A DNA stretch of 8,117 nt from an uncultured Lachnoclostridium sp. (GTDB taxonomy: Bacteria > Bacillota > Clostridia > Lachnospirales > Lachnospiraceae): positions 1-8,117 of the forward strand of contig CATZVV010000072.1 in assembly GCA_958425285.1 (NCBI GenBank). The letters run 5' to 3'. Positions 1 through 6,926 of the stretch are shown here, in pieces (the first letter of the stretch is position 1; the number at the start of each line of letters is the position of its first letter). The notes under the pieces are model-generated. The model did not search any database. It saw nothing but the letters and a program-made list of their open reading frames with translations, and was not told the origin of the DNA. Made by a program: the position numbers and the translations under genes.

Positions 1-1
1 C

Positions 2-24
2 TGGCGAAAGGAGGTCTTTCGCCA
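2..24 (+). promoter_or_regulatory. Hairpin enclosing the recombinase ribosome binding site and start codon
   Basis: TGGCGAAAG (2-10) and CTTTCGCCA (16-24) are perfectly complementary 9-mers around the loop GAGGT. The Shine-Dalgarno AAGGAGGT sits half in the left arm and half in the loop, and the first base of the ATG closes the stem. In mRNA this would hinder ribosome entry and keep recombinase levels low, or make translation conditional. The structure is directly visible; its regulatory effect is inferred. The window edge hides anything upstream. Confidence 0.55.
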
Positions 25-833
25 TGATAGAAAAAGAAAAATTTGAAAGACACTTAAGAGGTACAAGCCTCTCAGAAAACACGATTTCATCGTATATGTT
101 TGCCATCAAACAGTACGGAGAACAGTACGATGATGTCACCCAGAAAAAGCTGCGGGAGTACAAGGTATGGCTGATCGAGAATTACAAGCCCAAAACGGTC
201 AATCTCAGACTTCGAGCTATCAACTGTTACTTGGAATGCATCGGCAAGGAAAATTGGAAACAGCCCTTTGTCCGTGTGCAACAGAAAACATTTTTGGAAA
301 ATGTGATCAGCGAAGCGGATTATAAATATTTCAAATCTTGCTTAAAAAATGATGATGAAATGTTCTGGTATTTTGTGATTCGTTTCCTTGCTGCCACCGG
401 AGCCAGAGTCAGCGAATTGATACAAATCAAAGCTGAACACGTTAAGCTTGGGCATCTTGATTTATATTCCAAAGGTGGGAAATTACGCAGGATTTACATT
501 CCAAAAGAACTACAAAGTGAAGCCCTTTCTTGGTTGGCTGAAAAACAGCAAGAAAGCGGCTTCATTTTTTTGAACAAGTATGGAGACCGTATTACCACCC
601 GTGGCATCTCTGGTCAGTTGAAAAAGCTGGCAACAAAATATGGTATCAATACAGCAGTAGTGTATCCACACTCCTTCCGCCACAGGTTCGCCAAAAGCTT
701 TCTGGAGCGATGCAATGACATTGCGTTCCTGGCTGACCTTATGGGGCATGAAAGTATCGAAACCACTCGTATCTACCTCAGAAAAACAGCTACAGAACAG
801 CGAGAAATCGTTGATACAATCGTAGATTGGTAA
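24..833 (+). CDS. Tyrosine recombinase (phage integrase family), probable hsdS cassette recombinase
   Basis: The 269-residue protein is a complete tyrosine site-specific recombinase of XerC/XerD-like size. An N-terminal SAM-like core-binding domain spans about residues 3-75 and the catalytic domain about 95-265. The full catalytic set is visible: Arg128 in TGARVSEL, Lys150 in YSKGGK, His216 and Arg219 in PHSFRH, His242 in LMGHES, and the nucleophile Tyr251 in TRIYLRK. Such enzymes cut and rejoin two DNA sites through a 3'-phosphotyrosine link. The ATG at 24 follows AAGGAGGT at 8-15 with an 8-base gap, which fixes the start. The gene runs convergent to hsdS and its extra TRD fragment and shares a terminator with them. 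Recombinases beside hsdS genes are known to drive specificity switching, so I infer that its substrates are the palindromic repeats at 1445 and 2018. A chromosomal Xer role is less likely given the location. Its promoter lies outside the window. Confidence 0.95.
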   Translation: MIEKEKFERHLRGTSLSENTISSYMFAIKQYGEQYDDVTQKKLREYKVWLIENYKPKTVNLRLRAINCYLECIGKENWKQPFVRVQQKTFLENVISEADYKYFKSCLKNDDEMFWYFVIRFLAATGARVSELIQIKAEHVKLGHLDLYSKGGKLRRIYIPKELQSEALSWLAEKQQESGFIFLNKYGDRITTRGISGQLKKLATKYGINTAVVYPHSFRHRFAKSFLERCNDIAFLADLMGHESIETTRIYLRKTATEQREIVDTIVDW

Positions 834-839
834 AAAGCA

Positions 840-872
840 AGGCATACACTTCGGTCGTTGAAGTGTATGCCT
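840..872. terminator. Bidirectional intrinsic terminator between the recombinase and the hsdS fragment
   Basis: AGGCATACACTTC (840-852) pairs perfectly with GAAGTGTATGCCT (860-872) around the 7-base loop GGTCGTT. On the plus strand the stem is followed by AATTTTAT. On the minus strand it is followed by TGCTTTTTACC. It lies between two convergent stop codons, 7 bases after the recombinase stop and 4 bases after the hsdS fragment stop, so it can end transcription from both sides. Confidence 0.85.
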
Positions 873-876
873 AATT

Positions 877-1443
877 TTATAGAATATCGCAGGATTCAAT
901 TACGAAATATGCCATCTGGACAATTCTCTTTTGTTCTTCTACAGGAGGAAGTGGAACAAGATAATTGGAAATGAAATCTTTCCCGATACGCTGTTGTCCT
1001 GCCGTTCCACTAAAGTTTTTCATTCCATCTTGAATAAAGGCGTGGGTTTTACAGAGTAACAAAAGGTACGGCATATACAATGTTTTTGTGTAGTCACGAA
1101 GCACATGAAGCTCAGTTGTTCCGGCACCATATCCATTAGGAAGATCGTGAATCACAGCAGATTTTCTATTCTGAAAACACGGAGTTATTTTTGCAATGAC
1201 AACATCATTGTTGGCAAAATGTGTAAATCCGGATTTTACATTCTTCCACAACTTTTCCTCAAAGGCGTGGTCGTTGTTAAAGCCATCTTGTAAAAGCGGC
1301 ATTGGCATAAATCCAACTAAGGTGTCATCAGAAACAGCATTTCTTGGATTGACTGCAAGCAGGGAACCCATTCTAATCCACGCCCAGCTATCTGGAATAT
1401 CGAACGGTATCTCGTCATCGATACAGCGCTCGATTCCATCCAA
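877..1443 (-). CDS. hsdS': Silent third HsdS target-recognition half (partial hsdS cassette)
   Basis: This frame encodes one HsdS TRD plus its flanking conserved blocks and nothing more: CIDDEIPFDIPDSW at the start, a TRD of about 140 residues (with TTELHVLR and GTAGQQRIG, typical of Type I S subunits), and VPLPPVEEQKRIV near the end. It lacks the N-terminal helix and QGKLVPQDP block that begins a complete half. The first usable codon is TTG at 1441 without a Shine-Dalgarno. The frame is in fact open back to 1461 and reads SSHYEK straight after the hsdS TAA, in the same frame as hsdS. I therefore read it as an unexpressed donor cassette rather than a gene. Its TRD differs in sequence from both TRDs of the active HsdS, so it would give a different half-specificity. 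Expression by stop readthrough or reinitiation cannot be excluded. Confidence 0.85.
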   Translation of the reverse strand: MDGIERCIDDEIPFDIPDSWAWIRMGSLLAVNPRNAVSDDTLVGFMPMPLLQDGFNNDHAFEEKLWKNVKSGFTHFANNDVVIAKITPCFQNRKSAVIHDLPNGYGAGTTELHVLRDYTKTLYMPYLLLLCKTHAFIQDGMKNFSGTAGQQRIGKDFISNYLVPLPPVEEQKRIVQMAYFVIESCDIL

Positions 1444-1444
1444 C

Positions 1445-1459
1445 TTCTCATAATGAGAA
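1445..1459. repeat. Palindromic repeat at the hsdS / TRD3 cassette junction (putative recombination site)
   Basis: TTCTCATAATGAGAA is a perfect 7-bp inverted repeat around a single central base. Allowing one mismatch, the symmetry extends to 10 bp per arm (1442-1462). With the preceding C it matches 15 of 16 bases at 2017-2032 in direct orientation. It lies immediately after the hsdS stop codon and encodes SHYEK when read from hsdS into TRD3. Similarity between the cassettes ends sharply on its hsdS side. A short dyad with inverted arms fits a tyrosine recombinase target, but no recombination was observed here. Confidence 0.6.
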
Positions 1460-2032
1460 CTTTACAAAGTGTCGAGTTTAGGCAGTACCTGATTTATGGC
1501 AGTAACAATCCTGTGTTGTTCTTGAATCGGTGGAACTGGAATCCAATAGCTTCGCAGATAGCTTAATGATACAAATGACTGTACACCTCCAGAAGCAAAT
1601 TTCTTCATAGTATCTTGCGACAAATAAAGGAACCAGTATACATATTCCATATCTAATCCATTGGAAATTTTCTTGAACAGAGCCATGTTTTTGATACTAA
1701 ATTCAACATTCCCATTGTACAGTACCGGATTGCCGATGCTTCCTATCATGGCATACATTATATCTCCGGCATCAACCTTTGAACGTTGAGAAATTGCAAG
1801 ATGATCTTCTTTGCTTATAAATTTGGCAGTTGAAAAATCAATTTCTCCATTGCATAGATTTTTGCTTGTTACAAGGGGGATACCTTCTGGAACATACTTA
1901 GGTGTGTCATGTGTCCCGTCTCGAACATCCAGACAACTACCCATCTTTGCCCAACACCATGTTTCTGGTATTTCAAAAGGAATTTCATCATCAATGCAAA
2001 CTTCATCAGAACCTCGCTTTTCATAATGAGAA
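1460..2032 (-). other. Predicted excisable 573-bp TRD2 cassette
   Basis: One unit, counted from repeat copy to repeat copy, holds residues 329-517 of HsdS, the TAA stop and one more codon, in total 191 codons. Recombination between the two direct repeats would remove it and join HsdS residues 1-328 to SHYEK-LDGIERC of TRD3, giving an open protein of about 521 residues that uses the TRD3 stop. The arithmetic and the frame are read directly from the sequence. That excision happens is inference. Confidence 0.5.
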
Positions 2033-3015
2033 TTATCCCTTCTGAAAATAACAGATTCGTGCTTATCCTTTTTAATTTTCCCTTCCTTAAGCAATTTTGC
2101 CTTCTCAGCACGAATATGCTCCAGAAGGACTGATGCCGGTTCATCGGCGGGATCTTGCGGAACAAGTTTACCTTGGACTGCTTCCTGCAAAATAGATTTT
2201 TTCAGAAGTTCTGGAAACTCCTGATTCAATTCTGCCGCTCGAACATACACTTTGGCGTAACTATTTGTAAGTGGTATCACCTCACTTAACTTTTCGACAA
2301 TTCTCTTTTGCTCAGAGAGCGGAGGGAGAGGTACAAGTAATCCAGTCATTGTTTCTGTGCCAACTCTGGGCATTTTTACACCGTAAGTAACAGAGTTTAT
2401 GACCACATCTACATATGGAGATTTTAAGAAAGCAACAATGTATTCTGGATTAATTTTACCAAACACCTTAAATGGAACAATTTCAGGTGTGCAAATACCA
2501 CAGTCTGGTGCAACAAGAATCTTCAGCAAATAAGGGCGTAATTTGCTGTAAAGAATATCTCCACTATCAAAAAAGGTTTTGTCGCCGACTGCTTTGCGTT
2601 CGCCAACAGTTTTGCGTTCTAAAAGTCTACCGCCCTTTTCAATATCTTCGAGATCAAGCCCCCACATCTGAGGATCAGCATTTTTCGCATTAATTTTTTG
2701 TTTTGTGTGCGAGTAAGTGGAAATCATACCAAGCCTTGCCCACTCCCAGCTATCCGGTATATCAAACGGCACCTCATCCGCGATGCACACAGGCTCATTT
2801 TTCCCAACTTTCTCATAAGGCAAATTATCGGCACCACGGAAAATGTAAGACGGATTTTTCTCTTTCTTAATTTTTCCTTCTTTGATAAGCTGTTCTTTTT
2901 CTTTTCGTATTCTCTCAAGCAATACAGAAGCTGGTTCATCGTTTGGGTCTTGCGGAACAAGTTTCCCCTGAACAGCCATCTGTAATATTGAATTCTTCAG
3001 CTGTTGACCAGTCAT
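1462..3015 (-). CDS. hsdS: Type I restriction-modification specificity subunit HsdS
   Basis: HsdS recognises the bipartite DNA target for the methylase and nuclease complex. The 517-residue protein has two similar halves. Half one has LKNSILQMAVQGKLVPQDP at 6-24, a charged coiled linker at about 32-53, DNLPYEK at 63-69, FDIPDSWEW at 84-92, TRD1 to about 226 and VPLPPLSEQKRIV at 228-240. Half two repeats this: LLKKSILQEAVQGKLVPQDP from 270, DNSHYEK at 327-333, TRD2 from about 350 and VPPIQEQHRIV to 504. It ends soon after, with no third helical block, so the terminal helices must come from the N-terminus, the usual circular arrangement. GGAGG lies 7 bases before the ATG, which overlaps the hsdM stop (TAATG), implying translational coupling. 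Full length for the family; the two TRDs are unlike each other. An extra TRD follows in frame beyond the stop. Confidence 0.97.
   Translation of the reverse strand: MTGQQLKNSILQMAVQGKLVPQDPNDEPASVLLERIRKEKEQLIKEGKIKKEKNPSYIFRGADNLPYEKVGKNEPVCIADEVPFDIPDSWEWARLGMISTYSHTKQKINAKNADPQMWGLDLEDIEKGGRLLERKTVGERKAVGDKTFFDSGDILYSKLRPYLLKILVAPDCGICTPEIVPFKVFGKINPEYIVAFLKSPYVDVVINSVTYGVKMPRVGTETMTGLLVPLPPLSEQKRIVEKLSEVIPLTNSYAKVYVRAAELNQEFPELLKKSILQEAVQGKLVPQDPADEPASVLLEHIRAEKAKLLKEGKIKKDKHESVIFRRDNSHYEKRGSDEVCIDDEIPFEIPETWCWAKMGSCLDVRDGTHDTPKYVPEGIPLVTSKNLCNGEIDFSTAKFISKEDHLAISQRSKVDAGDIMYAMIGSIGNPVLYNGNVEFSIKNMALFKKISNGLDMEYVYWFLYLSQDTMKKFASGGVQSFVSLSYLRSYWIPVPPIQEQHRIVTAINQVLPKLDTL
2017..2032. repeat. 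Second copy of the palindromic repeat, inside hsdS before TRD2
   Basis: CTTTTCATAATGAGAA differs by one base from the copy at 1444-1459, which slightly weakens one palindrome arm. It encodes SHYEK at residues 329-333 of HsdS, just before the second TRD. The distance between copies is 573 bp, a multiple of three, and both copies are read in the same frame on the same strand. Confidence 0.6.
2153..2169. repeat. 17-bp exact direct repeat in hsdS (copy in central conserved region)
   Basis: TCTTGCGGAACAAGTTT occurs here and at 2948-2964 and encodes KLVPQD in each half of HsdS. It is the longest exact DNA match I found between the two halves. The third cassette has no equivalent. It could support homologous recombination between halves, but conserved protein sequence alone may explain it. 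Confidence 0.7.
2810..2829. repeat. Degenerate third copy of the repeat, inside hsdS before TRD1
   Basis: TTCTCATAA followed by three bases and AAATTATC matches the layout of the TRD2 copy (TTTTCATAA, three bases, GAATTATC at 2018-2037). It encodes DNLPYEK at residues 63-69, the equivalent of DNSHYEK before TRD2. The right palindrome arm is lost (GGCAAA in place of TGAGAA), so this copy may simply reflect protein homology and be inactive for recombination. Confidence 0.5.
2948..2964. repeat. 17-bp exact direct repeat in hsdS (copy in N-terminal conserved region)
   Basis: This is the partner of the copy at 2153-2169, in the same orientation and same frame, 795 bp away. It encodes the KLVPQD block near residues 18-23 of HsdS. 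Deletion between the two copies would remove TRD1 in frame (265 codons) and leave a half-length HsdS. Confidence 0.7.
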
Positions 3016-4496
3016 TATTCTTCCTCCAAATCAATTCCCAATATTTCTGTAATCTGCGCTAGGATACGGTCAATATCTGCATTTAGACTTGCACGCTTCT
3101 CCTGATACTGCTGAATCAGTTCCTTAGGCGGCAGAATTTCTTCTTCCTCGTGAGGATAACCGCAGAGATCAATATTGTAGTTTCTTGCAGCAATTTCTTC
3201 TGCTGTAAATTTCTTTGCTTTATCGAAACCATCTACGGTAATTTCTTCTCTGTTATTCCACCAATCCATAGCAGGCGCAAAGTGCTTAAGTTCCATCGGT
3301 TTGGTCTTGGAGAAGTTCTTATAACCCTCCGGCATATCCAAACGATAAAACCATGTTTCCTCTGTCGGCTTTGTATGATCAAAGAACAGAATATTCGTGG
3401 TGATAGACGTATACGGTGCAAATACACTATGTGGCATACGGATTACGGTATGCAGATTGAACTCAGAAAACAGCTTCTTTTTGATGGCAACCTTGGCATT
3501 ATCAGTGCCAAACAGGAAACCGTCCGGCAGAATAACCGCTGCACGACCGTTCTTTTTCAGGCGATACATAATAACAGACATAAACAGATCAGCGGTTTCG
3601 CTGCTTGCCAAATCTGCCGGAAAGTGGTTCTTTACTTCGGTCTTCTCATTACCGCCGTAAGGGGGATTCATCAAAATAACATCAAACTGGTCATCCATCG
3701 TGTAGTCCAAAACGTCCTTAAGCAGAGAGTTGTCGTGGTAAATTTTCGGTACATCAATACCATGCAACAACATATTTGTAATGCACAGCATATAAGGAAA
3801 CTGTTTCTTCTCAATACCGTAAATAGATCTATCATAAGCAGCCTGATCTTCCGTGGTTTCGATTTTAGTCTCCAGCTCCTTCAGCCAGCTTGTAAGAAAG
3901 CCACCAGTACCGCAGGCAAAGTCCGCAACCTGTTCGCCAATCTGTGGATTGATCATCTTTGCCATAAAGTCCGTCACAGCACGAGGTGTGTAGAACTCAC
4001 CGGAAGAACCTGCACTCTGCAACTCCTTCAATATTGTCTCATAAATTTCACCGAAGGCATGACTTTCCTCATAGTCTCCAAAATCAAGGCCATCAATGAC
4101 ATTGATTACTTGTCGCAGCAGCACACCATCTTTCATATATTGATTGGCATCAGCAAAAGTGGTCTGCACGATAGCCTTTTTGATAGGAGTGGATACATCA
4201 ACAGGGAGCTTTTTCAGTGTCGGGAACAATGTATTGTTCACAAAATTCAACAGCTTGTCACCTGTCAAAGCAGTACCGGTATGATCGTCAACAGCCCAAT
4301 TTCGCCAACGACATTCTTCCGGAATGATGGAAACATATTCCTCATCGTCCCATTCCCAATCCTGCTCTTTTGCATCATATACTTTCAAAAAGAGCATCCA
4401 TGCAATCTGCTCAATACGCTGGGCATCACCGTTGATACCCGCATCATTGCGCATGATGTCACGAAGTCTTTTTACAAATCCTGATAAATTACTCAT
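3015..4496 (-). CDS. hsdM: Type I restriction-modification DNA methyltransferase subunit HsdM
   Basis: HsdM transfers a methyl group from S-adenosylmethionine to adenine N6 in the target chosen by HsdS; two copies join one HsdS. The 493-residue protein is full length. The N-terminal HsdM helical domain covers about 5-140. The methylase core follows, with GEFYTPR at 166-172, the AdoMet-binding motif ADFACGTGGF at 191-200 and the catalytic motif IV NPPY at 277-280. The C-terminus (about 455-493) is a predicted helix that packs on HsdS. The ATG at 4496 is 3 bases after the hsdR stop, with a modest AGGCGG 8 bases upstream, so translation is probably coupled to hsdR. Its stop overlaps the hsdS start. 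All key residues are intact, so active m6A methylation is expected. Confidence 0.98.
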   Translation of the reverse strand: MSNLSGFVKRLRDIMRNDAGINGDAQRIEQIAWMLFLKVYDAKEQDWEWDDEEYVSIIPEECRWRNWAVDDHTGTALTGDKLLNFVNNTLFPTLKKLPVDVSTPIKKAIVQTTFADANQYMKDGVLLRQVINVIDGLDFGDYEESHAFGEIYETILKELQSAGSSGEFYTPRAVTDFMAKMINPQIGEQVADFACGTGGFLTSWLKELETKIETTEDQAAYDRSIYGIEKKQFPYMLCITNMLLHGIDVPKIYHDNSLLKDVLDYTMDDQFDVILMNPPYGGNEKTEVKNHFPADLASSETADLFMSVIMYRLKKNGRAAVILPDGFLFGTDNAKVAIKKKLFSEFNLHTVIRMPHSVFAPYTSITTNILFFDHTKPTEETWFYRLDMPEGYKNFSKTKPMELKHFAPAMDWWNNREEITVDGFDKAKKFTAEEIAARNYNIDLCGYPHEEEEILPPKELIQQYQEKRASLNADIDRILAQITEILGIDLEEE

Positions 4497-4499
4497 AGT

Positions 4500-6839
4500 T
4501 TATACCGCCTCTTCTGCATAAATCGCTTCTTCAAGTTCTCGAACCGCTTGTTTATAGCCATCCTTACCGCCAAAATATTCTGCTATCTTTGCAGGTTTTC
4601 CAAGTTTCAGGAACGGATCAAGTTTCAAAATTTCTGTTTTTTCAATTTCATAGATGCCGGTGTTCATGTACTTGTCAAGAAGTGCTTCCAGTACTTCTCT
4701 TGCTACACCGCTGTACTTGCTGAGAAAATCACGCTTTTTCACATTATTAGCTCTCTCTTTACGAGTCAACGGCTTCTTGTCAAAAGCCACATGACAGATA
4801 AAGTCAAAGTCATCCACATCAGCCATATTCTGATCTGCCTTCATCAATTCAAGGTCGATGCCACGTTCCAGAAGCATTTCTCTGATTTTCTCTTTCTTTT
4901 CTTCTTTCGACCACTGGCGGATAAAATTATCCAAGGATGCATATTCGCCACGAATATTTTCCTTAGTGTAATCCACAATGCTTTCCTGACGGAGCAGCTT
5001 GCCGTTGGCATCGTATACAGATACAGATTTATAGATAATCTCTACCTTACATCCATCACGATTGACAATAGGTTTTGGATTTTTTGTCCCAGGCGGGTCA
5101 ATAGGCTCGGGCGGAGTGGACTCTCCAGAGCCTGTAGGTGTTGTATGTTCACCTGGAGTAAATCCAGGATCAATTTCAACTGGTCCGTCCCAATCAGGAT
5201 CAGCAAACAGCCGGGTTACATTTCGAAAATCCATAACCACAAAATGTGTCTTTCCTTCTTTTTCACGCAGTCTGGTGCCACGACCGATAATCTGCTTAAA
5301 CTCCGTCATTGATCCAATCATTTCATCCAGAACAATCAGCTTTGTCATTTTACAGTCTGCACCGGTAGATAACAACTTGGATGTGGTCGCAATAACTGGA
5401 TATGGTGAAGAAACAGAAATAAAATAATCCAATTTCTTTTTTCCATAATCATCACTGCCAGTAATGCGCACAACATAATCCGGATTTTGTTTAACCATAT
5501 CGGAATTTAGATTCACCAACTCCTGGCGCATACGTTCCGCAGCATCTTCTGTAGCACAGAATACGATAGTCTTAGCCATTCTGTCTGTACTTTTCAGATA
5601 TCTGGTAATTTCAGATGCGACCTGATGAATGCGGTCTTCAATAATTATATTGTAATCGTAATCGCTATTGGTGTAGATGCGATCCTCTATTTCGTTGCCA
5701 TAAATATCTCTTTGTCCCTTACGAGGACGCCAACCGTCACCGATATCTGTCATAATATTGATAACTTTAAACGGTGCAAGGAAACCATCTTCGATGCCTT
5801 CCTTCAGACTGTACATATAAACAGGCTCACCGAAGTAACTCAAGTTAGAAATATACTTGGTTTCTTTCGGGGTTGCAGTCATGCCGATCTGAGTAGCCGA
5901 CCTAAAATATTCTAAAATCCTACGCCAGCGACTTTCCTCTTTGGCAGATCCTCGGTGACACTCATCTACGATAATGAGGTCAAAAAAATCTGGCGTGAAA
6001 AGTTCGCTGAAATGCTCTTTATCATCGTCACCAACCAGCTGCTGATACAGGGAGAAATATACCTCATGGGAAGTAATAGTACTCTTATCATCTTTGGCAA
6101 CATTGATTTTATGGATAACTTTCTCCAGAGGAGCGAAATCCTGCTGAATAGACTGATCTACAAGAATATTGCGGTCGGCAAGATAGAGAATCTTTCGTTT
6201 CAAACCGCTCTGGAGCATACGGTAAACAATTTGAAAAGCAGTATAGGTTTTGCCAGTACCAGTAGCCATAACTAGCAGCAAACGGTTCTGGCCTCTTGCG
6301 ATAGCATCCGCAGTTCTATTGATTGCAATTCGCTGATAATACCGAGGCGGATATGTATTCTGACTACTGTAATAAGGCTGATCAATTACCACTTCTTGCG
6401 CCAGTGTCAATCCAGACTCCTGCTTAAATCGAGCGATAAGCTCTACTTCAGATGGGAACTCATCTAAGCCAAACTGACGCTCCTTGCCAGTGAGAAAATC
6501 ATGCTCTGCAAAACCGTCACCGTTAGAACTATAGGCAAACGGAAGATCAAGCATCTGAGCATAGGTCATAGCCTGCTGTAAGCCATGTGAAATACTGTGC
6601 TTGTTATCTTTTGCCTCTATAATGGCAATCGGATTATTGGCATTCAGGTACAGAATATAATCCGCACGTTTCGGTTTTTCACGAAACACAAAGTTACCCT
6701 TCAGATTGATTTTTCCATCAGTAACCTGTGTTTCCATGGTAATCTTTCCCCTATCCCATTTAGATGTAATCGCTGGGGTGATGTATTGCAATTTAATATC
6801 TTCTTCAGACATTGCTTCTTTCGATAAAATCGTACTCAT
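4500..6839 (-). CDS. hsdR: Type I restriction endonuclease subunit HsdR, EcoEI-like
   Basis: HsdR translocates unmethylated DNA using ATP and cleaves it at a distance. I choose the ATG at 6839 (779 residues) because AGGAGG at 6848-6853 is 8 bases away; the in-frame ATG at 6845 would leave only 2. In that numbering an N-terminal PD-(D/E)xK nuclease shows Asp60, Glu75 and Lys77 in IIEAK plus QAMTY at 89-93. The superfamily 2 helicase follows: MATGTGKT at 191-198, DECH at 292-295, MTATP at 320-324 and QIIGRGTRLR at 516-525. A proline- and glycine-rich linker (about 555-590) leads to an EcoEI-type C-terminal domain that docks on the methylase. About 780 residues is usual for the EcoEI type and much shorter than EcoKI. 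No broken motif is seen, so it should be an active nuclease. Confidence 0.97.
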   Translation of the reverse strand: MSTILSKEAMSEEDIKLQYITPAITSKWDRGKITMETQVTDGKINLKGNFVFREKPKRADYILYLNANNPIAIIEAKDNKHSISHGLQQAMTYAQMLDLPFAYSSNGDGFAEHDFLTGKERQFGLDEFPSEVELIARFKQESGLTLAQEVVIDQPYYSSQNTYPPRYYQRIAINRTADAIARGQNRLLLVMATGTGKTYTAFQIVYRMLQSGLKRKILYLADRNILVDQSIQQDFAPLEKVIHKINVAKDDKSTITSHEVYFSLYQQLVGDDDKEHFSELFTPDFFDLIIVDECHRGSAKEESRWRRILEYFRSATQIGMTATPKETKYISNLSYFGEPVYMYSLKEGIEDGFLAPFKVINIMTDIGDGWRPRKGQRDIYGNEIEDRIYTNSDYDYNIIIEDRIHQVASEITRYLKSTDRMAKTIVFCATEDAAERMRQELVNLNSDMVKQNPDYVVRITGSDDYGKKKLDYFISVSSPYPVIATTSKLLSTGADCKMTKLIVLDEMIGSMTEFKQIIGRGTRLREKEGKTHFVVMDFRNVTRLFADPDWDGPVEIDPGFTPGEHTTPTGSGESTPPEPIDPPGTKNPKPIVNRDGCKVEIIYKSVSVYDANGKLLRQESIVDYTKENIRGEYASLDNFIRQWSKEEKKEKIREMLLERGIDLELMKADQNMADVDDFDFICHVAFDKKPLTRKERANNVKKRDFLSKYSGVAREVLEALLDKYMNTGIYEIEKTEILKLDPFLKLGKPAKIAEYFGGKDGYKQAVRELEEAIYAEEAV

Positions 6840-6847
6840 TTGCATAT

Positions 6848-6853
6848 CCTCCT
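6848..6853 (-). promoter_or_regulatory. hsdR ribosome binding site that decides the start
   Basis: AGGAGG on the minus strand is 8 bases from the ATG at 6839 but only 2 from the ATG at 6845. The spacing favours the downstream ATG, so the protein starts MSTILSKEAM. Confidence 0.75.
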
Positions 6854-6876
6854 TTCACGCAGCCATACATGAAAGC

Positions 6877-6897
6877 TTCTCATAATCCAAAATTATC
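6877..6897. repeat. Copy of the hsdS-internal repeat in the hsdR leader
   Basis: TTCTCATAA, four bases, then AAATTATCGG occurs 38 bases upstream of the chosen hsdR start. It matches the TRD1-flanking copy (2810-2831: TTCTCATAA, three bases, AAATTATCGG) in all but the short centre and a one-base indel, and in the same orientation. It is noncoding here. It may be a relic of an hsdS fragment, a recombinase-binding site, or a shared regulatory sequence. Confidence 0.45.
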
Positions 6898-6926
6898 GGA
6901 ACTAACACTCCAAAAAAATTTATCTC

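Noticed and set aside
877..3015. Classical invertible hsdS pair
   Set aside because: All TRD segments and repeats in the window face the same way, so simple inversion between them would destroy the reading frame. Opposed copies could exist to the left of position 1, which I cannot see.
3150..4484. Long plus-strand open frame of 444 codons opposite hsdM
   Set aside because: It lies wholly antisense to hsdM, has no ribosome binding site or recognisable domain and is rich in unusual residues for a protein. It is a codon-bias shadow.
4548..5312. Plus-strand open frame opposite the hsdR C-terminal region
   Set aside because: It is antisense to a clear HsdR coding region, and its product has no recognisable family.
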